DNA of 64,000 nucleotides from a virus. Location of the stretch: the IMG/VR virus record IMGVR_UViG_3300020435_000116, positions 1 through 64,000 of that record; one strand, written 5' to 3'. Position numbers and translations under genes: made by a program. This document shows positions 8,967 through 16,779 of the stretch, one piece after another (within the stretch, counting starts at the first letter, position 1; each line of letters opens with the position of its first letter). The notes under the pieces were generated by a model. The model worked only from the letters and a program-made list of their open reading frames with translations. It was not told the origin of the DNA and did no database searches.

Positions 8967-9287
8967 CTATTCATGCCACGGCGGTAGGTCGTCGTAGATT
9001 TGATGATTTAATAATAATTGGTGTTCTATGACAAACGGGACAACGTATTGAACAAAGTCAATAATCCATTGGTCTTGACTTACATTATCGTTAAGGTAGC
9101 TTCTTATCTCGACAGTATCTGTATTAGTAACAGTACCTAGATGCATGTGCCAGAAACAATTAAGACGTGTTAGGTGAGTACGGCTTCGCGGATGAGCATC
9201 TGTAGGATTATATTGTTGTCGAAAAGCTTCAGCTATAGCTTTGTTTTTTCTGGACAAGTAGTAATAGACTTCATCGTGTAATGCCAT
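8967..9287 (-). CDS. Hypothetical protein, 106 aa
   Basis: An earlier in-frame ATG at 9305 overlaps the previous gene, but GAGGGT lies just before the ATG at 9287, so the shorter form (MALHDEVYY...) is preferred. The protein has a basic Arg/His-rich middle (RSRTHLTRLNCFWHMHLG) and an aromatic, acidic C-terminus ending PPWHE. No family recognised. Confidence 0.5.
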   Translation of the reverse strand: MALHDEVYYYLSRKNKAIAEAFRQQYNPTDAHPRSRTHLTRLNCFWHMHLGTVTNTDTVEIRSYLNDNVSQDQWIIDFVQYVVPFVIEHQLLLNHQIYDDLPPWHE

Positions 9288-9301
9288 ATCACTACCCTCT
9301 A

Positions 9302-9715
9302 TCAAGTAGGTTGTAACGTAACTGCATGGGTAGATCCTTTATCACGCATCACAATTGAAATTAATTCACCCAAGCTGATAACTTGCACTTCGCTTGGCTT
9401 AAAAATATGTTTCATGAAACCAGCATGTTCCCATCCATAATAGGGACATTCGTGGATATCGCTGGCAGGGTTCTTATAACCACTATGCCATGGCCATTCA
9501 CCGGCACCGGCTCTTAAGAACATGGCTTTGATAATTAGATAGTCGCAGTAACTCTCACACCGTACTGCCTTTTCAAACAGCTCGGGGATAGCGCGGGCGT
9601 TAGCTTCTTCTACTACTTTATACGTGTCGTCGTGGTCGAATTTAACACCTAACATAGAAAGGAAATTAATAGCGTTAATACGACCTTCTTCACTTAGGTC
9701 AAATATAGTATTCAT
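9302..9715 (-). CDS. Hypothetical protein, 137 aa
   Basis: ATG follows AGAGGCG. No known domain recognised. The central part has closely spaced aromatic, His and Cys residues (GEWPWHSGYKNPASDIHECP), possibly a small metal- or ligand-binding site. It sits 8 bp downstream of the SLOG-type gene at 9724-10101, and 8967-9287 begins 14 bp beyond its end. Confidence 0.5.
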   Translation of the reverse strand: MNTIFDLSEEGRINAINFLSMLGVKFDHDDTYKVVEEANARAIPELFEKAVRCESYCDYLIIKAMFLRAGAGEWPWHSGYKNPASDIHECPYYGWEHAGFMKHIFKPSEVQVISLGELISIVMRDKGSTHAVTLQPT

Positions 9716-9723
9716 AGTCGCCT

Positions 9724-10101
9724 CTAGTATAGTACAATAAACGTATTGTCAGGATTTTGCTTATAGGCATAGTCAAACGCATGCTTAGTACCTTTACTCA
9801 CCCCATCCCAAAAGAAAAGGCAAATATCAGAAACATCAACCATTGTTTTATTACGCTTAAAGCCTGCTGATTTCCCATACAGATCCCACCGTGCCTTAAA
9901 TTCAATAAACTTAAGACCATTAATCTCAGCATATTCCCTAGCTAACGTATCAGCTCCCCTAGCCCCACCACTTACTATGGTGAAGGTGTCTTTGAGGACA
10001 CCTATCTTAACCAAGTAAGCAATGGTTCTACATAAGAGATGATAACTAACGAATCCGCGTGAACCCCCTATGAAGAGGGCTTGTTCTTCAACTTGGTCCA
10101 T
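9724..10101 (-). CDS. SLOG-superfamily (YspA/DprA-like Rossmann) nucleotide-binding protein, 125 aa
   Basis: Two glycine-rich motifs fit the YspA/cpYpsA-related SLOG family: IGGSRGF (residues 11-17) and VSGGARGADTLAREYA (43-58), followed by RWDLYGKSAGFKRNKTMV and a Gly-Thr-Lys motif near 104. This family is a Rossmann-like fold that binds nucleotides or nucleotide-derived ligands; its phage role is not established. AAAGG precedes the ATG. The first 34 bp overlap the end of the 10068-10370 gene. Confidence 0.75.
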   Translation of the reverse strand: MDQVEEQALFIGGSRGFVSYHLLCRTIAYLVKIGVLKDTFTIVSGGARGADTLAREYAEINGLKFIEFKARWDLYGKSAGFKRNKTMVDVSDICLFFWDGVSKGTKHAFDYAYKQNPDNTFIVLY

Positions 10102-10370
10102 CGTCCTTTGCTCGTATCGTAGTTATAATAGTCTACACCCTTTTCAATAGCCGAGTCGCTAGTGAACGCGCGGTGACCTCGTACTTTAACCGTGTTAGTG
10201 GTAACGTCAACAATTTCAAACCAAACAAAAGGTATACCTTGTATGGTTTCATTAGTTGCGTTCTTTTCTAACCACGTTAAAAGTGCTTTAGGTTGTTGAG
10301 CGCCTGTTTGAAAATCACCCATCCCGCCTTTAGGTTGACCGGTGCCTGCAAATAGCCAAAAACGTTTCAT
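10068..10370 (-). CDS. Small phage protein, 100 aa
   Basis: ATG follows a strong AAGGAG. The N-terminus (KRFWLFAGTGQPKGGMGDF) resembles a small protein family common in phages that begins with an aromatic beta strand and a Gly-rich turn, but the function of that family is unknown. The protein is likely a compact beta-rich domain. It overlaps the SLOG gene by 34 bp in a different frame, an unusually long overlap. Confidence 0.55.
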   Translation of the reverse strand: MKRFWLFAGTGQPKGGMGDFQTGAQQPKALLTWLEKNATNETIQGIPFVWFEIVDVTTNTVKVRGHRAFTSDSAIEKGVDYYNYDTSKGRWTKLKNKPSS

Positions 10371-10379
10371 ACCGACTCC

Positions 10380-11846
10380 TTAGGCAAATTGTTTCTTAAG
10401 CGTATTTTCCATACCCTTACTCTTACAGTAGTCGTCCCACCAGTAAGGATAGTACTGCTTGCGAGCTAGAAGACAAAGGTCTATTGTAGAAAGGAAGTAC
10501 TTGTCTTCATGTTCTTCTAGCTCTTTAGGTAGCCAGTACCCACGCGTATCGCCAAGAATAACATCCCAACTCACACCTAGGTCGTTGATAGCCTTAAAGA
10601 GATATTCTGGCTCTAAAACAATATCACCCATCCCTTTCCATAGCTGGCTAATCATGCAAAGTTCGCAGGTAATCTCCAAAGCACGTTTAAGCTTAGGGTC
10701 ATTATCTATCAGACCACGCACGGTAGTGCGCTGTAGCAAGCGATCTGGATAAATACTCAATGCGTATTTAAGGTCGTTACCATCTAAGCCAAACTTACGC
10801 TCTTTGATGTAACGGAATTCACTAAGTCCCATGTGTAGACCGTCACGCTGTGAGGCAATGATCTCAAACGGTAAACCAGTCGCACCACTTTTAGAACGCA
10901 ATACTTGAATAGTGATTAATTGTAGATCCATATCACCTGGTGTGCGGTCATCGCTGTCACGAGGAAATAGAGGTGTCTTATCTGCTTTATTCTGAAGCGG
11001 TGTAGCGCTCATGCAGTTGTAAAGGATGTTAGTTAAGAATGTGAAATTCTCAGGACATCTTTTAAGCTTAGTACCCTGTTTAAGGAACTGTAGTTTCTTC
11101 TTAGATGGAGCATATGGGTCATCTAAGATTTCATCACCTAGGTGAGCTGTCATGGTCATGTAAAAACCACTACTAGATACCAGCTTAGGTATCTGAATTA
11201 CCATTTGACTCTTAGCGGCACCTACGCGAGCTGCCTCCATGTTCATTTTAGAATCACCAATCTGATTCTTATCGTAAATCGCATCAACCGAATCAATGTT
11301 CATGTTGGAGATAGAGTCAATCCCTGCCATGGTAGGTCTTAGCATAGTAAGGTGCTTTCCGTCTTTACCGATAAACGGTGTGGTGAGGATAGCTTTCTTA
11401 TCTTTAACCTTTGCTTTAGCAAACTCTTTAATCTGGTGGAAGTAGTGGTTACCACTCATCCCGTTGTTATCGGTCACTAGAACCGCACCAGTCTCTTCTA
11501 CATCCCATCCTTTTAATCCAGGATAGAAATTACCTAAGTGTTCAATACGAGCTGGAGTTAACGATGATTCACTATCGTAAACTAGACAGACTGATTGTTG
11601 TCCTGCCTTGTTGAACACATCACCATAGCGCTCGGTGGCGCTTAAGTTGAAGTGATTCATGACAGTGGTCTTATATGTGTTGGCACGACCACAGATGCCA
11701 AGAAAGTGAGGGTAGCCGCCGTTGAGTATATGCTCGCCATGCTCGCCAACCTGATAACTACCTGACTGGACGTCAAATAGACTGCCAACGTTTAGCATTG
11801 GTCTTATTTTTGGTACACTGACAAAGAAGTCACTTGGATTTGCCAT
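10380..11846 (-). CDS. UvsX/RecA-like recombination ATPase, 488 aa
   Basis: A P-loop at residues 50-61 (GICGRANTYKTT) has Tyr where RecA has the last Gly before Lys59, similar to the GPSKSFKS variant of T4 UvsX. LVYDSESSLT, about 30 residues later, fits the catalytic acidic strand, and GIDSISNMNIDS fits Walker B. In RecA/UvsX proteins this ATPase forms filaments on ssDNA and drives strand exchange. At 488 aa it is longer than T4 UvsX (about 390 aa), with an extra C-terminal helical part. A KaiC/DnaB-type helicase is an alternative. Confidence 0.65.
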   Translation of the reverse strand: MANPSDFFVSVPKIRPMLNVGSLFDVQSGSYQVGEHGEHILNGGYPHFLGICGRANTYKTTVMNHFNLSATERYGDVFNKAGQQSVCLVYDSESSLTPARIEHLGNFYPGLKGWDVEETGAVLVTDNNGMSGNHYFHQIKEFAKAKVKDKKAILTTPFIGKDGKHLTMLRPTMAGIDSISNMNIDSVDAIYDKNQIGDSKMNMEAARVGAAKSQMVIQIPKLVSSSGFYMTMTAHLGDEILDDPYAPSKKKLQFLKQGTKLKRCPENFTFLTNILYNCMSATPLQNKADKTPLFPRDSDDRTPGDMDLQLITIQVLRSKSGATGLPFEIIASQRDGLHMGLSEFRYIKERKFGLDGNDLKYALSIYPDRLLQRTTVRGLIDNDPKLKRALEITCELCMISQLWKGMGDIVLEPEYLFKAINDLGVSWDVILGDTRGYWLPKELEEHEDKYFLSTIDLCLLARKQYYPYWWDDYCKSKGMENTLKKQFA

Positions 11847-11912
11847 AATGGGGCCTTATAGTTAGTAAAGATCATCTCAAATAATGAAAGACATCTGTCG
11901 ATTTAAACACAC

Positions 11913-11942
11913 ACGGCATAAAGCAGGGCATCAATGCCCTGC
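11913..11942 (-). terminator. Terminator after the 11931-12362 gene, ATGCCGT type
   Basis: On the minus strand GCAGGGCAT pairs with ATGCCCTGC across a 2-nt loop, then TTTATGCCGT follows. The TGA stop of the upstream gene lies within the hairpin. The flank matches the shared terminator motif of this window. Confidence 0.75.
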
Positions 11943-12362
11943 AATATACCTCTCAAATTCCGCATCACTCACCCGCCTAACCGACGGATCATTTAACTCC
12001 ATTAATACTACACGGTACACCAGCAACGTGTCTTCCTGCATGAGGTCGCTATTGTAGCCGTACTTAAGCCAATCTGGTACTGAGCGTTCTATGTCATCCA
12101 TAGATATCTGGTTATGCGTTACTACTTCTTCAGATATCTTTTGGCCTAATGGAGTATCTCTCCATATTGTCTCAGTAAACAAAGCCGGTAAATTAAACGT
12201 TTCATCATTAGGTGTCCAATCTAAACAGACACCATAAAGACGACTATAGTTAACTTCTCGATGACTCCTACGAACCAGAAAGGTAAACAATGTGGTAATG
12301 TAGAAAAGACGTTTCATCATATCCGGCATGAAGCGTTTGCATAATGCGGTGGATACAGACAT
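11931..12362 (-). CDS. Hypothetical protein with N-terminal hydrophobic helix, 143 aa
   Basis: A strong GGAGGTGA precedes the ATG. Residues about 13-30 (MKRLFYITTLFTFLVRR) form a positively flanked hydrophobic segment, possibly a membrane anchor or signal sequence. The rest is soluble and acidic (WTPNDETFNLPALFTETIW). The stop codon is embedded in the terminator hairpin. No family recognised. Confidence 0.5.
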   Translation of the reverse strand: MSVSTALCKRFMPDMMKRLFYITTLFTFLVRRSHREVNYSRLYGVCLDWTPNDETFNLPALFTETIWRDTPLGQKISEEVVTHNQISMDDIERSVPDWLKYGYNSDLMQEDTLLVYRVVLMELNDPSVRRVSDAEFERYIAGH

Positions 12363-12375
12363 ACGTCACCTCCTG

Positions 12376-13734
12376 TTAGATGATACGCGTATTGGAATAG
12401 CCGCAGGCCCAAATACCAATATCGTCCTCAGTTTCTAAAATGAATCCATAGTTAAAGGATGTCTTAGATGCTGGCCAAGTTAAGATACTAATGCGTTTAA
12501 TCTCTTTCGATAGCGCCGCCAACGCATTCCTTGATGGGATATCAATGCCGAATGTTAATGTTACTTCAGTGAATCCTGTCGTAAGGCCCACGCCGTGTTC
12601 AACATCTAGGTTAATAGACTTAATGCCGGTAGGAAGCTCTTTACTAAACTCAAAGACTTCACGTTCGGTTTTACCTTTGCCTTTAGTTACACGGCTATAG
12701 AATTTGTCAGTAACATCAGTCAAACGCCATTTATCAGGCAGTTCACCATCAATAACTTTCTTCAAACGTTCTTCTAAGTTACTCATTACATCAAGCAAGT
12801 AAAAGCTACGACCTACAGGCCTTACTTCACTAGTCAGCGGTTGTTTGTTAAAAGTAAGAATGTTACGCGTCTTAGGTTTACGACTGGTATGAATTGTACC
12901 ATTGTTAACTAGTTCACCGTAATTCTTAGACGAGAAGATATCGGTTAAGTGTCCAGTGAACATTAACTGCTCGCCTTCTTCCACATAACGGTTCTGGTGA
13001 TCACGTAACTTCTCTAGTACACTATCAGGTTCTTTTAAATAAAGAACGCTATGACCTGCATCAGATTCAGGCTTGCCGATAATCTCATGATTACCACAAT
13101 AATAAACATGATGACCAGTTTCGGTTTGATTAATGGTGTTAGTGTTGAAATACCAGAAGTTATGATTAAAGAGTCGGTTATACGGTGGAACTTTATCTTT
13201 GCCGTATTTTGCTTTCTCTACACATTCATGAAAAGAGACATGGTGGCCGTTGGTAGATAACATAACGCCTTTAGTTGCGTTCTTATCAGCAATCTCATTG
13301 CCTTTGGTGCCGACGTGTGCTCTTGTCCATTTAAAAGTAATCTGATTACCTTTACCTGTGAATTCCGCTCGGGCGTTAGCTAATGCTTCCCAATAATCCC
13401 GATTCTTAACTGGCTCACCATCGTGACGTAACCAGTTGTTAGCTTCCCATTTCTCATAACGGTCATTGATGCCGTCAACAACATAACGTGAGTCAGAGAT
13501 AACCAGAAGTTCATTGACATCGTTTTGATTGGCGATATCAACAACTTCTTTTACAGCCGCTAGTTCAGCTACATTGTTAGTTGTTAACTCTTTGATACTA
13601 CCCCAACCGTCGTAGACATAGTCGCCTATCTCGCCATGGTAGCCCCATCCTGCGTAACCTTTACCGCTGCTATGGCCTCTGCACCCACCGTCGCTATAAA
13701 ACGTGGCGCTTAAAGATGGTTCTTGTTTACTCAT
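12376..13734 (-). CDS. Ribonuclease HI fused to a C-terminal domain, 452 aa
   Basis: Residues 8-158 are a complete RNase HI domain that hydrolyses the RNA strand of RNA:DNA hybrids, with catalytic Asp15 (YSDGG), Glu57 (NNVAELAA), Asp81 (ISDSRY), His140 and Asp150 (GNEIADKNA). In phages this removes replication primers. About 290 further residues form no domain recognised here; typical RNase HI is about 155 aa, so this is a fusion. It follows the 13799-14757 membrane-protein pair after a 64-bp AT-rich gap that could hold its promoter. Confidence 0.85.
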   Translation of the reverse strand: MSKQEPSLSATFYSDGGCRGHSSGKGYAGWGYHGEIGDYVYDGWGSIKELTTNNVAELAAVKEVVDIANQNDVNELLVISDSRYVVDGINDRYEKWEANNWLRHDGEPVKNRDYWEALANARAEFTGKGNQITFKWTRAHVGTKGNEIADKNATKGVMLSTNGHHVSFHECVEKAKYGKDKVPPYNRLFNHNFWYFNTNTINQTETGHHVYYCGNHEIIGKPESDAGHSVLYLKEPDSVLEKLRDHQNRYVEEGEQLMFTGHLTDIFSSKNYGELVNNGTIHTSRKPKTRNILTFNKQPLTSEVRPVGRSFYLLDVMSNLEERLKKVIDGELPDKWRLTDVTDKFYSRVTKGKGKTEREVFEFSKELPTGIKSINLDVEHGVGLTTGFTEVTLTFGIDIPSRNALAALSKEIKRISILTWPASKTSFNYGFILETEDDIGIWACGYSNTRII

Positions 13735-13798
13735 CGGTTACATTCCATTATTACTTTTAATTTAAGTCTCTATAAAAATAAGCCAGGCCTGTAAACCC

Positions 13799-14269
13799 CT
13801 ACTTAACTTCACACTGTTGATTAAAACGCTTAACATCGTCTAAGTAAATCTCACGGAGATTGTAAGCATAGTTGTAAAGCTCACGTGTATATTCCCCAAA
13901 TGCATTAAATGCCTCTTCCTCGTTACTATACGTAGATAAGTCTACGGACTCCGGTAAGGGTTTAATAGCTGGAACAGGAAAAGGTATAAAACGACTACAG
14001 GGACCCTCGTGTCTTTTATCTTCCAATGCACGCTCTAGCTGCACGATGTAAAGCTCTAGACGCTCATGGTAGCGCTTCAACGCGTTGAGGTAGCGCTTAG
14101 CAGGATGCTCTTGATCAACAGCGTCCCAGTTCCATATAAAGGTATCCATCGTAGGGGGTGGATCTATTGGATCTACGAGTGGATGATTCTGAGGTGGGGT
14201 TTCTGGCTGGTTAGAGCTAACACAACTTCCCAACAATATGGTGGTTGCAATGATGATAGGACGAAGCAT
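13799..14269 (-). CDS. Outer-membrane lipoprotein, o-spanin-like, 156 aa
   Basis: The N-terminus is a lipoprotein signal: MLRPIIIATTILLGSC, with lipobox LGSC and a predicted lipidated Cys16, then a Pro-rich linker (PETPPQNHP, PIDPPP). The rest is helical. Its ATG overlaps the stop of the 14269-14757 gene by one base (TAATG), so it is translationally coupled to a transmembrane coiled-coil protein, the arrangement of Rz1-type outer-membrane and Rz-type inner-membrane spanins. A second, more classical pair lies at 42198-43002, so the role here is uncertain. Confidence 0.65.
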   Translation of the reverse strand: MLRPIIIATTILLGSCVSSNQPETPPQNHPLVDPIDPPPTMDTFIWNWDAVDQEHPAKRYLNALKRYHERLELYIVQLERALEDKRHEGPCSRFIPFPVPAIKPLPESVDLSTYSNEEEAFNAFGEYTRELYNYAYNLREIYLDDVKRFNQQCEVK

Positions 14270-14757
14270 TAGTCTTTCCCTATTTGATTTAGTTTATCCA
14301 AGATACTACGCCTATTGGCTCCCGTTGAGGGTTGAACAATAGGAGGTGGTGTGACCGTAGCGGCGTTAGCCTTACATTGAGCAAGGCGTGTTTCTAAATG
14401 AGTGATCGTTGCTTTAAATTGAATAGCGTCGTTAGCATGCTTTTGCAATATAGCATTTTGAGAAGGACTGGGTACTCCGTCCCTTTTCATTTGATCTATC
14501 TCTTGGTTTAATGACGTGACCTTTTTATTAAGGGCGTCTATTTCTTTTTCTTTACCCGCAAGATCAAGTTCAATACCACGCGCATCAAAATACAGGATGC
14601 CTGTTCCTACTAGCGATACAACCAGTAGAAGCATTAGCATTCGACCCTTAGAGGGATCTTTATGTCCGGACATGTTGGCCTTCTCCCCCTTTAATAATGT
14701 GAGTAGAAACGGTAGAAATTGGGGCAGGGCTTTAATAAAAGCAATGAATAGTGTCAA
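14269..14757 (-). CDS. Inner-membrane coiled-coil protein, i-spanin (Rz)-like, 162 aa
   Basis: A TTG start with GGGAG gives 162 aa; an internal ATG at 14673 with AGAAGG would give 134 aa. The shorter form has one transmembrane helix (MLMLLLVVSLVGTGILYF) followed by a heptad coiled coil (LAGKEKEIDALNKKVTSLNQEI) and a Pro-rich tail. This fits an Rz-type i-spanin. The longer form adds a second N-terminal hydrophobic helix. It is coupled to the downstream lipoprotein. No holin or endolysin lies beside it. Confidence 0.6.
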   Translation of the reverse strand: MTLFIAFIKALPQFLPFLLTLLKGEKANMSGHKDPSKGRMLMLLLVVSLVGTGILYFDARGIELDLAGKEKEIDALNKKVTSLNQEIDQMKRDGVPSPSQNAILQKHANDAIQFKATITHLETRLAQCKANAATVTPPPIVQPSTGANRRSILDKLNQIGKD

Positions 14758-14811
14758 TGTGTTGCTCCCTACCTTAGTTGAATACGATGATTAATTTGGA
14801 GTCGATTTATA

Positions 14812-16128
14812 ATGAGTACAGTTAAAGGGTTTGTCATTATCAATGATTTGATAAACAATGATAAGAATACCCTCTCCCCGGTTGGTGAAATGTCATCACA
14901 CGCCCGTTCCTATTCACCAGATAACCGTGAATACAGTTCTAGCACCTATCCTAACTTGCGCATTGCGTTGATGTCTACATTGGACGACAACGGCGAGCAG
15001 ATGGACGTAGGTAATGAAGTAGGCAATGTCCTATTAAACTTAATCGATTATATCGACACCAAGGCGAGAAATGGTGAACTTACGTCAAACAACGCAGTAC
15101 TTAACCAATTCATAGGTAACGACTATCCGTCTATTTCCGTTGGTTTGTTTGTATCAGGAGCCATGGTAGCCTCTGATGCAGGTTACTACTATCCCAGTTA
15201 TATTAACTGGACAGCAAACGGTACGACCTTTACGTTGTGGTTTTCTAATCGTACGTTTATTCGTCAATATGACGAATATGCACTAATACCGATTAAACCA
15301 GTTGAGGAGCTTAACGATTTACATCGTCCTTATACTGAGATATCGGATGTGTTGACAGAAGACCTACCACGTATGTTGGGGATGGCTAATGAGATATCCC
15401 AAGACGCACCTTATACCGCACTAACGCCATATGAAGTGACGTGGAATGATAAACACTCGTCAACAACGAAAAAGTTAACATGGTACGTCGTTCAATATGG
15501 TATAGCAGGTAACAACCCCGATGCCATTGCTGATGCCATTGCAAAATCTATCTTAGAAGATAGCGATTACGATTCAGTAGAATGGTACGATGTATTCCCT
15601 ACCTTATTTAGGCCGACAGAGTTCATTATCGTCCCTATGTGGCATCGTGTGGCCATTGAAGAGCAAACGGGACTTGCAGGTACCTATTCGCCATCGGTTA
15701 ACTACCAGGAAGCAATGGGATTGTCTTTACCAGCGTTAGCTAACTATCCACTTGAGCACGTTGATGCTAACTTGACCGTTAGCCATGCTGCTTATAAAAC
15801 CATTGCTTTCACAGCGGTTGGTGAAATAGGTAACAGTGATGGGATTTTCAAATTTGAAGAAAAGTTCCCAGACTACACCGCCCTATCGGCACAAGAAACA
15901 GACTTTAATCGTCTATCGCCTGAAACACAGGATTGGGTTATCCTCTTTCATAGAATGTTAACCGCTGCTGAGACAGTCAATGAATTCACACAGCTAGATA
16001 CCGACATCTCACGCATTACACGCGATGGGGTAGATTTCCTTATCAGTTCGTATAATGACGTTAACTATCTAGTAGTACAGAAACAAAGTTTCAAGGAGTA
16101 TTATAATGAGCAGCTTGATCAGAGTTAA
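14812..16128 (+). CDS. Virion structural protein, 438 aa
   Basis: GGAG precedes the ATG. No catalytic motif seen; the protein is mixed alpha/beta, rich in Asn, Thr and Tyr, as usual for tail or baseplate components. It overlaps the next gene by 23 bp and together with it forms a two-gene plus-strand unit closed by a terminator, opposite a spike-like gene. A tail or baseplate role is inferred from context. Confidence 0.5.
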   Translation: MSTVKGFVIINDLINNDKNTLSPVGEMSSHARSYSPDNREYSSSTYPNLRIALMSTLDDNGEQMDVGNEVGNVLLNLIDYIDTKARNGELTSNNAVLNQFIGNDYPSISVGLFVSGAMVASDAGYYYPSYINWTANGTTFTLWFSNRTFIRQYDEYALIPIKPVEELNDLHRPYTEISDVLTEDLPRMLGMANEISQDAPYTALTPYEVTWNDKHSSTTKKLTWYVVQYGIAGNNPDAIADAIAKSILEDSDYDSVEWYDVFPTLFRPTEFIIVPMWHRVAIEEQTGLAGTYSPSVNYQEAMGLSLPALANYPLEHVDANLTVSHAAYKTIAFTAVGEIGNSDGIFKFEEKFPDYTALSAQETDFNRLSPETQDWVILFHRMLTAAETVNEFTQLDTDISRITRDGVDFLISSYNDVNYLVVQKQSFKEYYNEQLDQS

Positions 16129-16732
16129 TGATAAAGGACTCTTCACGCTAGCTAATCCGTTTGTTGCTTTAACCGGCGTGGAATATCAAGTTACTCGTCT
16201 TATTACCATCCCGACGCTACTGGCTCAGGGTGTAGATGTATTGCAAGATGTATTTATTGCTAACGGCTTAACCATTGACACGTATAATGATGCAGTTGAC
16301 AATGATATATTGATAGTCACGCTAACAAGCGCTACGGGGACCAGCATTACGTTACCTGCTAATTACATTACAGGCATGCCTAATGTAAACACAGTGCCTT
16401 ATACTCGTCGTATTGTTTCAGTTGATTTAGGTTCGTTACCTAGTAGTCAACCGTTAGACGGTGTTAAGTTATTGTTAAAAGAAACAGTATTAGCAACTGT
16501 AGGTGTTGATGCGGTAGTAAATGAATACTCTGCATCGACAACCGGGTCAGTTAGCATGGATCAACATCTGGAACTTGAACGTGTTCGTGTAAATAAAAGA
16601 GCGGTAGGAGATACGGAGAGACAACGTCGTATTGCTGCTGAGGAAAAAGCACAAGCATATAAAGAAAGGATGTTAGCACTAGAAGCCATTGTTGTACAAC
16701 AACAAGCAAGGCTAAATGAGCAGGACGCATAA
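16106..16732 (+). CDS. Virion structural protein with C-terminal coiled coil, 208 aa
   Basis: Starts inside the end of the preceding gene, 4 bases after a GGAGTATT-like site. Residues 1-140 are beta-rich; residues about 155-205 form a charged helix (RQRRIAAEEKAQAYKERML, then LEAIVVQQQ) consistent with trimerisation. It ends GAC-GCA-TAA, where GCATAA is the first part of the repeated terminator module. Probably a tail accessory protein. Confidence 0.5.
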   Translation: MSSLIRVNDKGLFTLANPFVALTGVEYQVTRLITIPTLLAQGVDVLQDVFIANGLTIDTYNDAVDNDILIVTLTSATGTSITLPANYITGMPNVNTVPYTRRIVSVDLGSLPSSQPLDGVKLLLKETVLATVGVDAVVNEYSASTTGSVSMDQHLELERVRVNKRAVGDTERQRRIAAEEKAQAYKERMLALEAIVVQQQARLNEQDA

Positions 16733-16779
16733 AGACCCTACCTCTACCTTTAGACGGGTAGAGGTAGGTTATGCCGTTA
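16726..16779. terminator. Bidirectional terminator, inverted copy of the one at 4073-4125
   Basis: The same 12-bp stem as at 4084-4114 with a different 8-nt loop, flanked by CGCATAAAGA and TTATGCCGTTA. The arms contain TAA stops of the 14812-16732 unit (+) and the 16777-17790 gene (-). Each 24-nt arm is identical to the corresponding arm of the other copy on the opposite strand. Confidence 0.85.
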
